A stretch of DNA of 64,000 nt from Io17-Chloro-G2 sp034420695 (lineage in GTDB: Bacteria > Chloroflexota > Dehalococcoidia > Lucifugimonadales > UBA3495). The number at the start of each line of letters is the position of its first letter. Position 1 is the stretch's first letter. This document shows, one piece after another, positions 1 to 10,000 of this stretch. The position numbers were made by a program, and so were the translations under genes. Where the stretch lies: assembly GCA_034420695.1 (NCBI GenBank), contig DAOULB010000041.1:54819-118818 (forward strand). Reading direction: 5' to 3'. The notes beneath the pieces were generated by a model that saw nothing but the letters and a program-made list of their open reading frames with translations, was not told the origin of the DNA and ran no database searches.

Positions 1-2
1 TA

Positions 3-1685
3 AGCTCCTCCTCCCGGGGCGCCGACGGCCTCAGCGGCTCCATCGGGCTGGTCTGCCAGAGCGGGGCCTCGGCCTTCGGCCCCTTCCTGGTCAGGGCCGT
101 GGACAGCGGCATAGGCTTCAGCTACATCGTCTCCACCGGCAACGAGGCCGACTTGGACTTTTGCGACTTCGCCCGCTACCTGTTGGACGACGATTCCACC
201 AAGGTCATTGCCGGCTTCGTGGAAGGCTTCAAAGACGGCCGCAAGTTTATCCGCTTGGCCTGCTTGGCAGCCCAGCGGGGTGTGCCCATAGTGCTCATCA
301 AGATAGGCCGCTCGGAACTTGGCTCCCGTGCCGCACGCTCCCACACCGCGGCCCTCACCGGACAAGACGCGGTTTACCAGGCGGCCATGCGCCAGTACGG
401 CGTGATCAGGGTGCAAGACTACGACGAACTCCTGGAAGTCTCCCAGTTGCTGGCCCAGTCCCCTCGGCCTCCCAAGCCGGGTATCGCTGTCGTCTCCCAC
501 TCCGGCGGCATCAGTTCTCTCACCGCCGATATGTGCGGCCAAGCCGGTTTGGACCTGCCACCCCTGACCCAAAGCGCCCAAGACGGCATCAACGGCGTGC
601 TTAAGGGCTTCGGCTGGGCGGCCAACCCTTCCGACGTTACCGGTTTCGCCAACAGCGAGTCCTTTCCGGAAATCATGGGACACATGATCAACGAGCCGGA
701 GGTAGGCGCGCTGGTGGTTGCCAGCGCCGGGTCCGACGCCCAAGCGGAGCAGGTCATCGTCCAGCGGGACCAAGCCCTGCAGGACACCGACAACGGCCCA
801 AAGGCCTTGGCGTTTCTCTGGACCGGCAGCCGGGGCGCCGTCGATGGCCTGGGCCGGCTGAAGGCCGCCGGGATACCAATCTTCTACAACCCCAACCGCT
901 TGGCCAGCGGCCTCAAGAGCCTGCTGGACTATCACGAAAACCGGGACAGGATTGTCTCTCAGGGTGATGCCCAGGTCCCGGCCATGACTGAGAACCAGAA
1001 GAGGTTGCTCAAGGAACTCCAATCTCTTGGCCGGCCCGCCCTCTCGGAGCACGACTCCAAGCGGCTCCTCGCGGCTTGGGGAATCCCGCCAACGGTGGAG
1101 GAACGGGTGAACAGCCTTGAGGAAGCCCGGGCCGCGGCTGCTGGAATCGGTTACCCCGTGGCCTTGAAGCTGGACTCTCCGGACCTGCTCCACAAGACCG
1201 AGGCAGGAGCGGTGCGCCTCAACCTGGCTGACCCTGAAGACCTTGCCCGGGCTTACGACGATATTACGTCAAGCGCGCCTCCCGGCATCACCGTGAACGG
1301 CGTCTTGGTCCAGGAGATGATAGCCGGGGCGGTGGAAGTGATAGTCGGCGTGTCTTACGACGCCCAGTTGGGTCCGGTGCTGCTGTTCGGGGCTGGCGGC
1401 GTGATGGTGGAGGCCCAGAACGATGTTGCCCTGCGCCTTTGCCCCATCGACAAGTCCGAAGCGCTTTCGGCCATCGCTGGCGTGAAGGGTTCTGCCCTGC
1501 TGCGCGGCTTCCGGGGCCGCCCTCCCGCCGACCTGGAAGTACTGGCGGAAGCGCTGGTCTCTGTATCCCGGATGGCAGTGAACTTGGAAGGCCGGTTAGC
1601 GGAACTGGACATCAACCCGTTGATGGTGCTTCCCAAGGGACAGGGAGTCAAAGCCGCCGACGCCCTGGTGGCTCTGGCCGGCTAG
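3..1685 (+). CDS. NDP-forming acyl-CoA synthetase (acetate-CoA ligase family), 5' partial
   Basis: The reading frame is open from the left edge, so the N-terminal CoA-binding domain is mostly outside the window; 560 residues are visible. The first visible part is the ligase-CoA domain, with GLVCQSGASAF and a histidine in the motif RSHTAALTG, the region that carries the phosphohistidine in this family. From about visible residue 330 an ATP-grasp domain follows (LLAAWGIPP, GYPVALKLDSPDLLHKTEAG, a glycine-rich LLFGAGGVMVE and a final ELDINPLMV). This is the fused alpha-beta layout of ADP-forming acyl-CoA synthetases, which interconvert an acyl-CoA and the free acid with ADP/ATP. The acyl substrate cannot be told from sequence. 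The gene converges on the next gene, 32 bp away. Confidence 0.9.
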   Translation, partial: SSSSRGADGLSGSIGLVCQSGASAFGPFLVRAVDSGIGFSYIVSTGNEADLDFCDFARYLLDDDSTKVIAGFVEGFKDGRKFIRLACLAAQRGVPIVLIKIGRSELGSRAARSHTAALTGQDAVYQAAMRQYGVIRVQDYDELLEVSQLLAQSPRPPKPGIAVVSHSGGISSLTADMCGQAGLDLPPLTQSAQDGINGVLKGFGWAANPSDVTGFANSESFPEIMGHMINEPEVGALVVASAGSDAQAEQVIVQRDQALQDTDNGPKALAFLWTGSRGAVDGLGRLKAAGIPIFYNPNRLASGLKSLLDYHENRDRIVSQGDAQVPAMTENQKRLLKELQSLGRPALSEHDSKRLLAAWGIPPTVEERVNSLEEARAAAAGIGYPVALKLDSPDLLHKTEAGAVRLNLADPEDLARAYDDITSSAPPGITVNGVLVQEMIAGAVEVIVGVSYDAQLGPVLLFGAGGVMVEAQNDVALRLCPIDKSEALSAIAGVKGSALLRGFRGRPPADLEVLAEALVSVSRMAVNLEGRLAELDINPLMVLPKGQGVKAADALVALAG

Positions 1686-1717
1686 GTTGTTAACCTGAAC
1701 CCCACCCGGCGTCTCCC

Positions 1718-2137
1718 TCAGTCCCTCTGCTGCAGGATATTGCCCGACAGTTCGCCGACTTGGTCCACCCGGATCAGGACCGCCACGCCCTGCCGCTCCG
1801 GGTCCCGGTCCAGTTCCGCCTGAACGGTGCGGCTCATCACGTCGTCCCGGACGGCCCCGCTCTCTTCTATTGAAGCCTCTCCGTAGAAACGCCACCGGAT
1901 GCGCTTCTCGCTATTGCTGTAGTAGACCACCACCTTGGGGTTCTCCAGCAGGTTGGCCAGCCCGGACCTCTTCGCCCGTTCCCAGTAGGCCAGGGTTTCG
2001 TCGTCGTAAACCATGACGCTTCCCTTAGGGCTGATTTGAGGCCAGCCGTCCTTGGATGATGTGCCCACCAAGCAGGAATACCCGTCTGCCAAGGCGGTAT
2101 CCAGCAGGTCTCTCATTTCATCGGTCAGCTTGATCAT
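1718..2137 (-). CDS. Pyridoxamine 5'-phosphate oxidase family (PNPOx-like split barrel) protein
   Basis: The 139-residue protein has the PNPOx-like split-barrel pattern: an N-terminal helix (LTDEMRDLLDTAL), then strands around LVGTSSKDGWPQISPKGSV, LAYWERAKRSGLANLLENP and VVVYYSNSEKRIRWRFYGEA. Small family members of this size bind FMN, F420 or haem and are mostly oxidoreductases of unknown substrate; they are not PdxH proper, which is longer. The ATG start has GGGAG about nine bases upstream. The gene is divergent from the lipoprotein gene to the right and stands alone on its strand. The family call is firm; the function is not. Confidence 0.82.
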   Translation of the reverse strand: MIKLTDEMRDLLDTALADGYSCLVGTSSKDGWPQISPKGSVMVYDDETLAYWERAKRSGLANLLENPKVVVYYSNSEKRIRWRFYGEASIEESGAVRDDVMSRTVQAELDRDPERQGVAVLIRVDQVGELSGNILQQRD

Positions 2138-2306
2138 CGTGAGGCTCCCGGATAATTGAGCAATCCTTTAATTTTCCACCAATGTTTGCAACCCGATAGC
2201 TGGGAGGCAATCTGTTATATTGACCTTACAGTAACCTTGGAATAAACGCCAGAGGCCCCAGTCTGCTGGCTAACCCAGGATAATCAGGGCAACAAGAGGC
2301 AATTGC

Positions 2307-3764
2307 ATGGTGAGCAGGTTCCGTACATGGGCGATATTGGCGGTGCTTATGGCCGGAATCAGTGTCTTGGCCATCGGCTGTCAATCCGAAGCGCCGGAAG
2401 CGCCTACCCCCAACATCCAGGCCACGGTCGATGCTGCCGTAGAAGCTGCGGTAGAGGCGGCGCTTAGTCAGGTTACCCCGGCCCCCACGCCGGAATCGGG
2501 CCAACAGCCGATACCTTTCCACACCGCCGTTCCTCACACCCCTGTTCCCCACACGGCCGTTCCCGGCGAGCAGGCGCCCGCGCCTACTGTTATTCCAACC
2601 CAGCCCCCCGCTCCCACTCCCACCCACGTACCTGCGCCAGCCGCCTCTCCAACCCCTGCTCCAATTGACACTCCCATTCCCGTCCCAACGCCCGATCCCT
2701 CGGTGCCCGGCTATGGTCCCGCCAGCGGTTCTATTCCCCATCACCCCGAAGATGGTGCACTGGCACTGGCAACTGGCGCAGGTCCGAGGCCGGACAGAGA
2801 CGCACTGATAGAAGCCACGTTCCACAATCCCTACGAAGCCGGCGAGAAGCATTGGGACTATGGCATGTTGCTTACCGGAGAGGAGGTAAGCCATTACCAC
2901 TGGATCCGGATTCATAGCAACGATGAATGGACCCACAGCTATCGTCTCGGCTCTGACGTTGCCCTCGTATCGGTGCGGCAGGAATTTGCTCCTGCCATCG
3001 ATAAGACTACTGGGGGTAAGAACCGTATAGCGCTTATAACTCGCGAAGACGAAGGGGAGCTGTTCATCAATGGTCAGTCCCAGGGTACTATCGATCTTGG
3101 AGCAGTGGACTTTACTCAAGTCTGGCTGGTGGTCGGGACCGAAGAACCAGGCCAAGTCACCCGGTTCCAGGACTTCTCTATCTGGAAATGGCACCCGTCA
3201 TTGGCGCAAGTTCCCGCAAGAACCCCCACTCCGGTTCCTGCCTTGACCGACGGCCCCCTCTATGGCCCAGTCAGCGGCGCAATAGTCCACGAGCTTGAGA
3301 GCCCCGAGAACCTTTTTGAGCTGTTCCAAGGTCCTGTCATCAGGGAAGATGTGATGGTGGACGTCACTTTCCACAATCCATATGCAACAACCCAGGGAAA
3401 CTGGAACTACGGTTTACTGCTCCGGTCCAATGGGCCCTATACCCATCACTGGATTGCCCTTTCGCCCTCTAGGTGGACTCACCGATATAACTTGAGAACT
3501 GCGGATGATACCCAGGAAGTGCGCAATAGGAGAAGCCTTGATATTGACTCCTCAGCCGGGGGAAAGAACCACCTGCGTCTGGTCATGATCGAGGACTCCC
3601 TCTGGGTATTCGTCAACGGGAACCTCCAAGGGCATACCAGCCTTGAAGCAATACCCGGCGGCGGCCCGATCATCCTAATTGTGAACGATGAGCAGGAAGG
3701 CGTAACGCGCTTCGAGGACTTTACCGTCTGGAATTGGGACCCGTCTCTCCAAGAACTTCCCTAG
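2307..3764 (+). CDS. Proline-rich lipoprotein with two tandem jelly-roll-like domains
   Basis: The 485-residue protein starts with a basic n-region, a hydrophobic stretch and a lipobox ending at Cys25 (VLAIGC), so it should be a lipid-anchored exported protein. Residues about 30-55 form a short Ala/Val/Glu helix (TVDAAVEAAVEAAL). A Pro/Thr-rich linker runs to about residue 135. Two homologous modules follow, at about 136-305 and 325-485. Each begins YGPxSGxI, contains TFHNPY and a WxYGxLL motif, then GGKN, an FxNGxxQG turn, a TRFxDF strand and a final WxWxPSL. They resemble concanavalin/LamG-type beta sandwiches that might bind carbohydrate, but that is inference from strand pattern. The internal duplication is clear in the sequence. 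Confidence 0.8.
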   Translation: MVSRFRTWAILAVLMAGISVLAIGCQSEAPEAPTPNIQATVDAAVEAAVEAALSQVTPAPTPESGQQPIPFHTAVPHTPVPHTAVPGEQAPAPTVIPTQPPAPTPTHVPAPAASPTPAPIDTPIPVPTPDPSVPGYGPASGSIPHHPEDGALALATGAGPRPDRDALIEATFHNPYEAGEKHWDYGMLLTGEEVSHYHWIRIHSNDEWTHSYRLGSDVALVSVRQEFAPAIDKTTGGKNRIALITREDEGELFINGQSQGTIDLGAVDFTQVWLVVGTEEPGQVTRFQDFSIWKWHPSLAQVPARTPTPVPALTDGPLYGPVSGAIVHELESPENLFELFQGPVIREDVMVDVTFHNPYATTQGNWNYGLLLRSNGPYTHHWIALSPSRWTHRYNLRTADDTQEVRNRRSLDIDSSAGGKNHLRLVMIEDSLWVFVNGNLQGHTSLEAIPGGGPIILIVNDEQEGVTRFEDFTVWNWDPSLQELP

Positions 3765-3817
3765 CCGGAGGTCGGGCGATGGGAGAAGCCGGAGAGGAAA
3801 GTTAAGAAACCCCTCGC

Positions 3818-4747
3818 CTAGCCGGCCGCGGCGGCAGCCTCCAAAGCTTCCCGCTTCTGTCGGTTGCGCCGGTGGCAGGCTTCAGCCGTCTCCAATACCA
3901 CCTTGGCCCACTCGTCCACCGGCACGTCAATCATCCTGCCGTGGAAGGGCACCGCTGCGGTGCCAGCCGCCACTCCTTGGGCAAACACTTTCCTCACTTG
4001 GGTGTAGTACTCCACTTGGGTCTCCGTGGGCGTGAATGCTTCATTGACGGGAGCTACCCAGCTGGCGTCGGGGCAGAACATGCCCTTGAAGCCAAGGTTC
4101 TTCGAATCGGCTGCCGCGTTCAGCATTTCCTCGGAAGCCAGCGGCCTGGGATGTACCCCCAGTGGATAAGCAACTCCAACCGGTTGTACCTCTAAAGCCG
4201 TGGCCTCTATGGCCAACCTGCCCCTGGCAAATACGAATGGGTCCAGTTCGCTGTCCGGATAAATGCCCGAATTGGCCGCCAACGCGCCTTCGTCGATAAC
4301 CGCCTGGGTCACCCTGCTGTTACAGGCAAGAATCTCCCGGACGTTCCAGATTCCCAAGGCTGTCTCCAGCAAGGCGATAATCTGCAACTCCCCGGCGGCT
4401 AAGCCCCTGGAGGCCTCCAGCCGCCCCAATAGGGCCGACAACTCTTCGACCTCGGCAGCCGACTCCACCCCCGGGAGTACTATCCCGCTGAGCCCCGGCC
4501 CGACCGCCGCCTCTGTGTCTGCTTGTACGAAGGCCCGGTTGACCCGAACGAATACCTCCGCGCCGCCCTTGACCGCTTGCTGGATGCAACCGGGAACCAG
4601 TGACCTTGCCTCCGCCTTGCGGGACCCGGCGACCCCGGACCCAAGGTCAAGGGTTACGGCATCGGCTTCGTGCCGCCACGAGCCTTCCACCGCCCGGCCG
4701 TCGGTGACCGGAACTATCAGATTGGAACGCCTGATGAGGGGAGCCAT
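3818..4747 (-). CDS. HpcH/HpaI aldolase / citrate lyase beta-like protein, divergent (paralog C)
   Basis: The 309-residue TIM-barrel protein belongs to the CitE/HpcH family, which cleaves or forms C-C bonds in acyl-CoA or 2-oxoacid substrates. The start is set by a TGATG overlap: its ATG shares one base with the stop of the upstream paralog, so the two are translationally coupled. Conserved parts include FVRVN, the metal-binding Glu in LLETALGI, and the C-terminal region LGFKGMFCPDASWVAPVNEAFTPT. It departs from the family at two active-site places. The first motif, normally LDLEDSV, reads LDLGSGV. The usual GAEDL-type aspartate region reads IDEGALAANSG. Catalysis may therefore be altered, or the protein may work only with its neighbours. 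Confidence 0.82.
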   Translation of the reverse strand: MAPLIRRSNLIVPVTDGRAVEGSWRHEADAVTLDLGSGVAGSRKAEARSLVPGCIQQAVKGGAEVFVRVNRAFVQADTEAAVGPGLSGIVLPGVESAAEVEELSALLGRLEASRGLAAGELQIIALLETALGIWNVREILACNSRVTQAVIDEGALAANSGIYPDSELDPFVFARGRLAIEATALEVQPVGVAYPLGVHPRPLASEEMLNAAADSKNLGFKGMFCPDASWVAPVNEAFTPTETQVEYYTQVRKVFAQGVAAGTAAVPFHGRMIDVPVDEWAKVVLETAEACHRRNRQKREALEAAAAAG

Positions 4748-5733
4748 CAGCTTCCCCTCCGAGACTCGGGGGACTCCTGGGCTACTTCCTGTTCCTGCGT
4801 TCGCGCCACGGCATCTTCCTTGGACCGGTCCCGTTCGGCGCACAGCGCAGCCCACTCCAGCAGTTCCACCGCCCGGGCGGCTTCATAGCGGTCGATAACC
4901 CACGTCTTGCCGTTCCGCTCCACTTCCCGCCATGTATCCGGCGATGCCTCCAGTTCCCTAGCCCGTTCCAGCACCCAGCGTGCGTCCTCCACCTCCTCAT
5001 CAGTAGGTGTCAGGCCCTTGACCTGCGGCGCCACCACGTTGGGGTGAAGTCCTCCGCCTATCCTGAAGCCGCACTTCCTGGCCGCCTCGGCCTCTTCGAA
5101 TGCCCTGTCGGGATCGCTGACGCTGCCTGTCACGTTGGCGGTGAATGGCGCAGCCCGGACTTCCAGGCCCAAAGCCCGTGCCGCCAGCTCGACTTCACCT
5201 TTGCCGTAAACGAACTGGTCGAAGCCGACGAACATCTCTACGCCCAAGTCCCGGGACATGTCGTAGCCGGTGGCTCCGCCGAATTCTTTCACCCTGGGGC
5301 TGGCCGACGCGATTTCATAGCTGTTCGCCACCCCCACCGACGTTTCTATGTTCGCCCCTATCTCCACCGTTCCCGGCCTTATTCCCCGCTCCCGTTCCAG
5401 CCTGGTGATAATCCGGTCCAGTTTTTCGATTTCCCAACCGTGCTCTGCCTTCGGATAGTTGACCTTGGACAACCCCGGCCAGATTATCCCTTCCAAGTCG
5501 GCTTGAATCAGGTCGTGGTTGATGCGGGTAAAGGCTTCGGCCCCGCCCTTGGATACGTTGTCGATGGCCTCCTTGATGAGGCCCCGGGCGTACCCCTTCA
5601 GGTGCTGCGGGACCGAGTCCTCCAAGTCCAAGTTGATGTAGTCGCAGCCCCTGGTCCAAGCAGCATTGACGAACCGGGGGGTGACCACCGGCATGGTCAG
5701 GCCAGAGCGCCGTACTTTCCTTTCTTCTGCCAT
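4747..5733 (-). CDS. HpcH/HpaI aldolase / citrate lyase beta-like protein, canonical motifs (paralog B)
   Basis: This 328-residue member of the CitE/HpcH family keeps the expected motifs: LDLEDSVPQHLKGYAR near residue 35, FTRINHDLI with the substrate-binding Arg, NIETSVGV with the metal-binding Glu, and GGATGYDMSRDLG with the second acidic ligand. It has a C-terminal tail of about 50 charged residues beyond the barrel. It is the middle gene of three related genes on the minus strand: 58 bp after paralog A, and overlapping paralog C by one base. Substrates of such proteins include malyl-CoA, citramalyl-CoA and beta-methylmalyl-CoA; which applies here cannot be read from sequence. Of the three it is the most likely to be catalytically competent. 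Confidence 0.88.
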   Translation of the reverse strand: MAEERKVRRSGLTMPVVTPRFVNAAWTRGCDYINLDLEDSVPQHLKGYARGLIKEAIDNVSKGGAEAFTRINHDLIQADLEGIIWPGLSKVNYPKAEHGWEIEKLDRIITRLERERGIRPGTVEIGANIETSVGVANSYEIASASPRVKEFGGATGYDMSRDLGVEMFVGFDQFVYGKGEVELAARALGLEVRAAPFTANVTGSVSDPDRAFEEAEAARKCGFRIGGGLHPNVVAPQVKGLTPTDEEVEDARWVLERARELEASPDTWREVERNGKTWVIDRYEAARAVELLEWAALCAERDRSKEDAVARTQEQEVAQESPESRRGS

Positions 5734-5791
5734 ATCGTCTCTTGAAATTCCGCTTATCTGCCTGGGGGTAATCAGCGGGTTCGGGCACGAA

Positions 5792-6751
5792 TCAGGGGGA
5801 CGGCACCGGCCGCTGCTCCACCGCCGCCGCCTTCTCCTCTTCCTTGGCGGCGCACCGGGCAGCCAAGTCCAACAGGTTCCGGGATTGTTGCACCGACTCT
5901 GGCCCCACCAACCGCTGGCCGAACCCTTCCACGCCGGTAAGGTTCATAGTGTCGTTTCGGGCAACTCCCCCGACAAAATGTTCCTTCCAGGCTTCTACCA
6001 ACCGCCTGGCCTCTGTCTCCTCACGCTCTGTAGGCGAAAAGCCCCGATTCAATGGTTCCGCCTGGTTGTCCAGCAGGCACATCGACCCTTTAAAACCGAT
6101 GGCCCGGCCCCGGACGGCAGCCTCGCCGGTGCGTTCCGGGGTGGCCAGCAGCCCCCGGTCCGGTGCCCGCCACCAGGCTCCCAAGGGTGTGACCCCGGCG
6201 GCGTTAGCCACCGTAACCAGCCGCTGCATCAAGTACTGGTACAGGTGTATCTCCCCGGACGGCTCTGGACGCAGGTCCATCACCAACTCGGCCCTGCCCA
6301 ACGTCAGCGCTGTGACCCTGGGACTGCAGGTGGCAATCTCGTATGCCGCCCGGTTCCCTTGGGCATTCTCCACCGATGCCACAATCTCCAGTGTGCCGGG
6401 AACCAGCCCCCGCTCTTCCTCCAGTTCTCCCAGCAGGCGGTCCGCCTCCCGGACCTGCTCGGCCGCTTCCAGCCGGCAGACCACCACCCCCGCCAGTTCC
6501 GGCCAAACGCAGGCCCGCAGGTCGGCGTACATGAGCTCCGGGTCCACTTGGGCAAAGATTTCAACGCCCCCCGCCTTGACCGGCTCGATTGCACCCTGGA
6601 AGCTGTCTCTTGCCGACGGCTTGTCCTTTTCCGCCACCAGTTCGGCCAAGTCCAAGACCACAACGTCGGCATTGGATGCCGCCGCGGAAGCGATGCGTTC
6701 GTCCCGGGAAGCCGGGACCAGGAGCCAGGAACGGCGAACCTTATCGTTCAT
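5792..6751 (-). CDS. HpcH/HpaI aldolase / citrate lyase beta-like protein, divergent (paralog A)
   Basis: This 319-residue protein is the first gene of the three-gene minus-strand cluster and has the CitE/HpcH barrel pattern (SWLLVPASRDERIASAAAS, VVLDLAELV, VASVENAQGN, IGFKGSMCLLDNQAEPLNRGFSPT). The usual LDLEDSV motif reads LDLAELV, and the substrate-binding Arg in the FxRxN strand is replaced (FAQVDPE). The acidic residue late in the barrel may be kept in LGRAELVMDL. The family assignment is clear and the divergence is visible. The upstream region, up to the divergent CHAT gene at 7036, would carry the promoter of the whole cluster. Confidence 0.82.
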   Translation of the reverse strand: MNDKVRRSWLLVPASRDERIASAAASNADVVVLDLAELVAEKDKPSARDSFQGAIEPVKAGGVEIFAQVDPELMYADLRACVWPELAGVVVCRLEAAEQVREADRLLGELEEERGLVPGTLEIVASVENAQGNRAAYEIATCSPRVTALTLGRAELVMDLRPEPSGEIHLYQYLMQRLVTVANAAGVTPLGAWWRAPDRGLLATPERTGEAAVRGRAIGFKGSMCLLDNQAEPLNRGFSPTEREETEARRLVEAWKEHFVGGVARNDTMNLTGVEGFGQRLVGPESVQQSRNLLDLAARCAAKEEEKAAAVEQRPVPSP

Positions 6752-7035
6752 CTAATGCTCTTTGGAGAATCTGTTGGGGGAACCGGAGCCCATCGAGAAC
6801 CCGGAATGAAAACAGGTTGGAGTAGTATAATGCTGGGGCTCCGCCGCCCGGTCCACTTCGCCCGGCAGCATCCGTTTCAGGCAAAGTCCGGGCGCGGCGC
6901 GGCTGATTTTAGCCTAAGCCCTATGGGTTGACAAGAAAACGTCGCCGGGAAACCAAGGCCCCGGCCTCTTCCCGGTAGGATGTAACGTGACCAGAGAATC
7001 GGCCCACACTTCACCAAGGTCAAGAGGCAAAGCAG

Positions 7036-10000
7036 GTGACACCCGAACCGGCCTACAGTGAAATCCACTTAATTGACCTGCCCAAATCGGGCCAAGTCCA
7101 ACTGTCGCTTCAAGCGCCGGGCCAAGCGGAGGAGTCTCTCCAAGTCCCCTTCGGTATTCCCACTGCCTCCATCGGCAGAGAAGACCTCCTCTGGTATCAC
7201 CAAGCCCGGTTCGGCGACTCCGGAGACGGGGCAGCCCAGCGGGCCGAGGCAGTGCACGCCGCCCTGAGAAACCTGGGCCGGGAGCTCTTCCACCAACTCT
7301 TCGAAGCAGACGGTGTTGCGCAGGCCCTCTTTCAGAAAGCCCTGGCTCTGCCGGACTGTAGTTTGGTAATAGTCTCCTCTCGCGATGAATTTATTCGCCT
7401 CCCATGGGAACTCCTCAACCAGCCCGACATTGGGTACATCGCAAACCGGTTCCGGTCAATTGTGCGCCGGGACGGTCCCGCTGCCCTTCCAGTGTCGGAC
7501 CTTTCCTTGGACGACACCCAGTTCAACGTCCTCCTGGTGCAGGGCCCTTTATCTGAGGAAGATGCCCCTTCCGGCAGCTTGGCCCCAGAGGTGTTGAAAG
7601 TCCTCGAGTCCTCCGACGTGGAAGCAACCCTGACGGTGTTCCGGCCCGGCATATCTGCCTCCCTTCTGGAATTCCTGGATGAGCGCAGGGGTTACTTCCA
7701 CTTGGTCCACTTCGATGCCGCCGCGGCTTCGGAAGACGGTGTTTCTCTTCTCCTCGAATCGGAAGACGGCGGAACCCAGTACGTGCCCGCCGCCCAGCTG
7801 GCCCATGCCTTGAACGAAGCCTCGGTTCCGGTAGCGCTGCTCAATGCCGGGCCCCAACCCGCAGCCGAATCGGCGGCTTGGGAAACCGTCTGTCAAGGCA
7901 TGGCCGGCGCTGGACTGCCCTATCTCATAACCTTGAAATTTCCCCTCAGCGGGACTGCCTGCCAGACCTTCACCCAGTCCTTCTACCGGGCCTGCATCGA
8001 AGGCGCCAGATTGCCCGAAGCCGTGGCCCGTGCCCGCAAGCAACTGATGGACGACCCCCTGCGCCCCGGCCCTTGGGGCAAGATGGTCCAGTGGGACTGG
8101 ACCCTTCCATTGGTATACCAGTCCGCGGAATATTCCCCTGGCCCAATAGCCAAGCAGCCTCCTCTCCAGCCCCAACCGGGTGGAGAAGCCCAGGAGCCCA
8201 GCCGGGAGTTGCCTCGGGGAGGACCTTACGGCCTGATCGGGCGCAGCCGGGAAATGCGTGAATTGGAGCGCCTGCTGGACCGCAACCCTGTGGTCCTGCT
8301 CACCGGGGACACCGGCGCCGGCAAGACCGAGCTGGCCTTGGCTCTCGGCGACTGGATCAACAAGACCGCTTCCGCCCTCCGGCCCGGCGGGGTCTTCTAC
8401 ACCACCTTTTACATGGGAGCCGGTGTGGAACGCGTGGTCCACGAAATAGGGACATCTCTTGTGGGGCTGCCCTTCGCCGACCTCTCAGCCCAAGGGCAAC
8501 GCGACTGGGTGGTGGACTTCCTCTCCCGGACCCCGTCCTTGCTGGTGTGGGACTCCATTGAAAGTGTGGCCGGATTCCCTCCGGGTGAAGGCGGCCCTCT
8601 CTTGGAATCTGGGGAGCAGGACGCCTTAGGCAGTTTCCTCCAGGAAGTGACCGCCTCTGGACGCACCTCCGCTCTCTTGGTTGGCCGCGGCGGCAAGCCC
8701 CACTGGTTGAATCTGGACTTTGAGACCCTGGAACTGGAGGGACTGGAGGGCAGCGAGCGGCAGGAGCTTGCCGCCCTGATTATGGGAGCCGCCGCCCAAG
8801 GCAGCCAGGAACCCGCTGGGATACCCGAGAGTCACTTGGGAACCGACTACCTGGCCTTCTTGGACGCCGTTGCCGGCCACCCCTTGGCAATGCAGATTAT
8901 GTTGCCCGTACTGAAGGATGTCCCGGCATCGGTGGCCGCAGCCGAACTGGAGCGCTGCCTGGGCGAACTGCAGGACGCGGACCGGGAGCCGAGCCGTCCC
9001 GATTACCTGACTGCGGCCATGGACTACTCCTTCTCCCGCATGTCCCGCCGCAATCGGCTCCACCTGCCCTTCCTGTCCCTGTTCCAGCAGCGGGTCATCC
9101 TGGACATCCTCACCCACATAACTCAAGAGCGGGCCTACCGCAACGTCATGGGTGAAGACCTGGGCTGGGGCGCCTGCCGCACCCTGCTACGTTCCGCCCG
9201 GGAGGCCGGGTTCATGGAGGCCGTCACTCCCAGCGTCTTCCAAGTCAACCCGTCCCTGCCTTGGTTCTACGGGCGTCGCCTGCACCGCCAAGTCCGGGCC
9301 GCCGGTGTCGCCCAGCTGGAGCAGGAGTTCGTGCGGGTGTATGCCGACACCGCCGACTACTTCATGGAGTCCCTCTACGAGAACCAGGATTCCGGTGTAA
9401 CCGCCGTCTTGGCCGAGGAGGGCAACCTCACCCAAGCCTTGGCATTGGCCTTGGAAAGCAAGCAATGGGAGCAGGCCCAGATAGTAGTCCAGCCCCTGGC
9501 GCAGGTTTACCGGATGCAGAAACGGTACCCCGAACTGCGCCGGCTGCGGGGTCAGATTCTGCAGCTCATCTCCCCCGGAGACGGCGGTGCCGCCGAGGCC
9601 GAGGCTCAAGGGGCCATCGAACTCTGGCTATACCTGATGGGCACCGATGCCAGCGAGTCCACTGACGCCGGTGACCTGGTCCGCTCCGAGGCAATCAACC
9701 GCCAGTTGCTGGACTATCTTGAATCCCAACCTGAAGGCCAGGACGATCCCAGGACCGCCGCGGTGTACCACCAGTTCGGCGTCATTGCCTTGGGTAGGCG
9801 GCGCTTGGAGGAAGCCGAAGAGTGGCTCCTGAAGTCCCTGGCGATAATCGAGCGCGGCGAGGACCGGGACGCCGTGGCCGATGACTACAATTGCTTGGGG
9901 CAAGTGCGCTTGCAGCAGCGCCGGTACACCGAGGCCAAGGAGCAGTTGAGCAAAGCCCTGGACATTCACCAGCAAGCCCAGGACCAGGACGAAATGGTCA

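Noticed and set aside
6928..6933. TTGACA as a -35 box for the CHAT gene.
   Set aside because: No acceptable -10 hexamer lies 16-19 bases downstream (AACCAA there).
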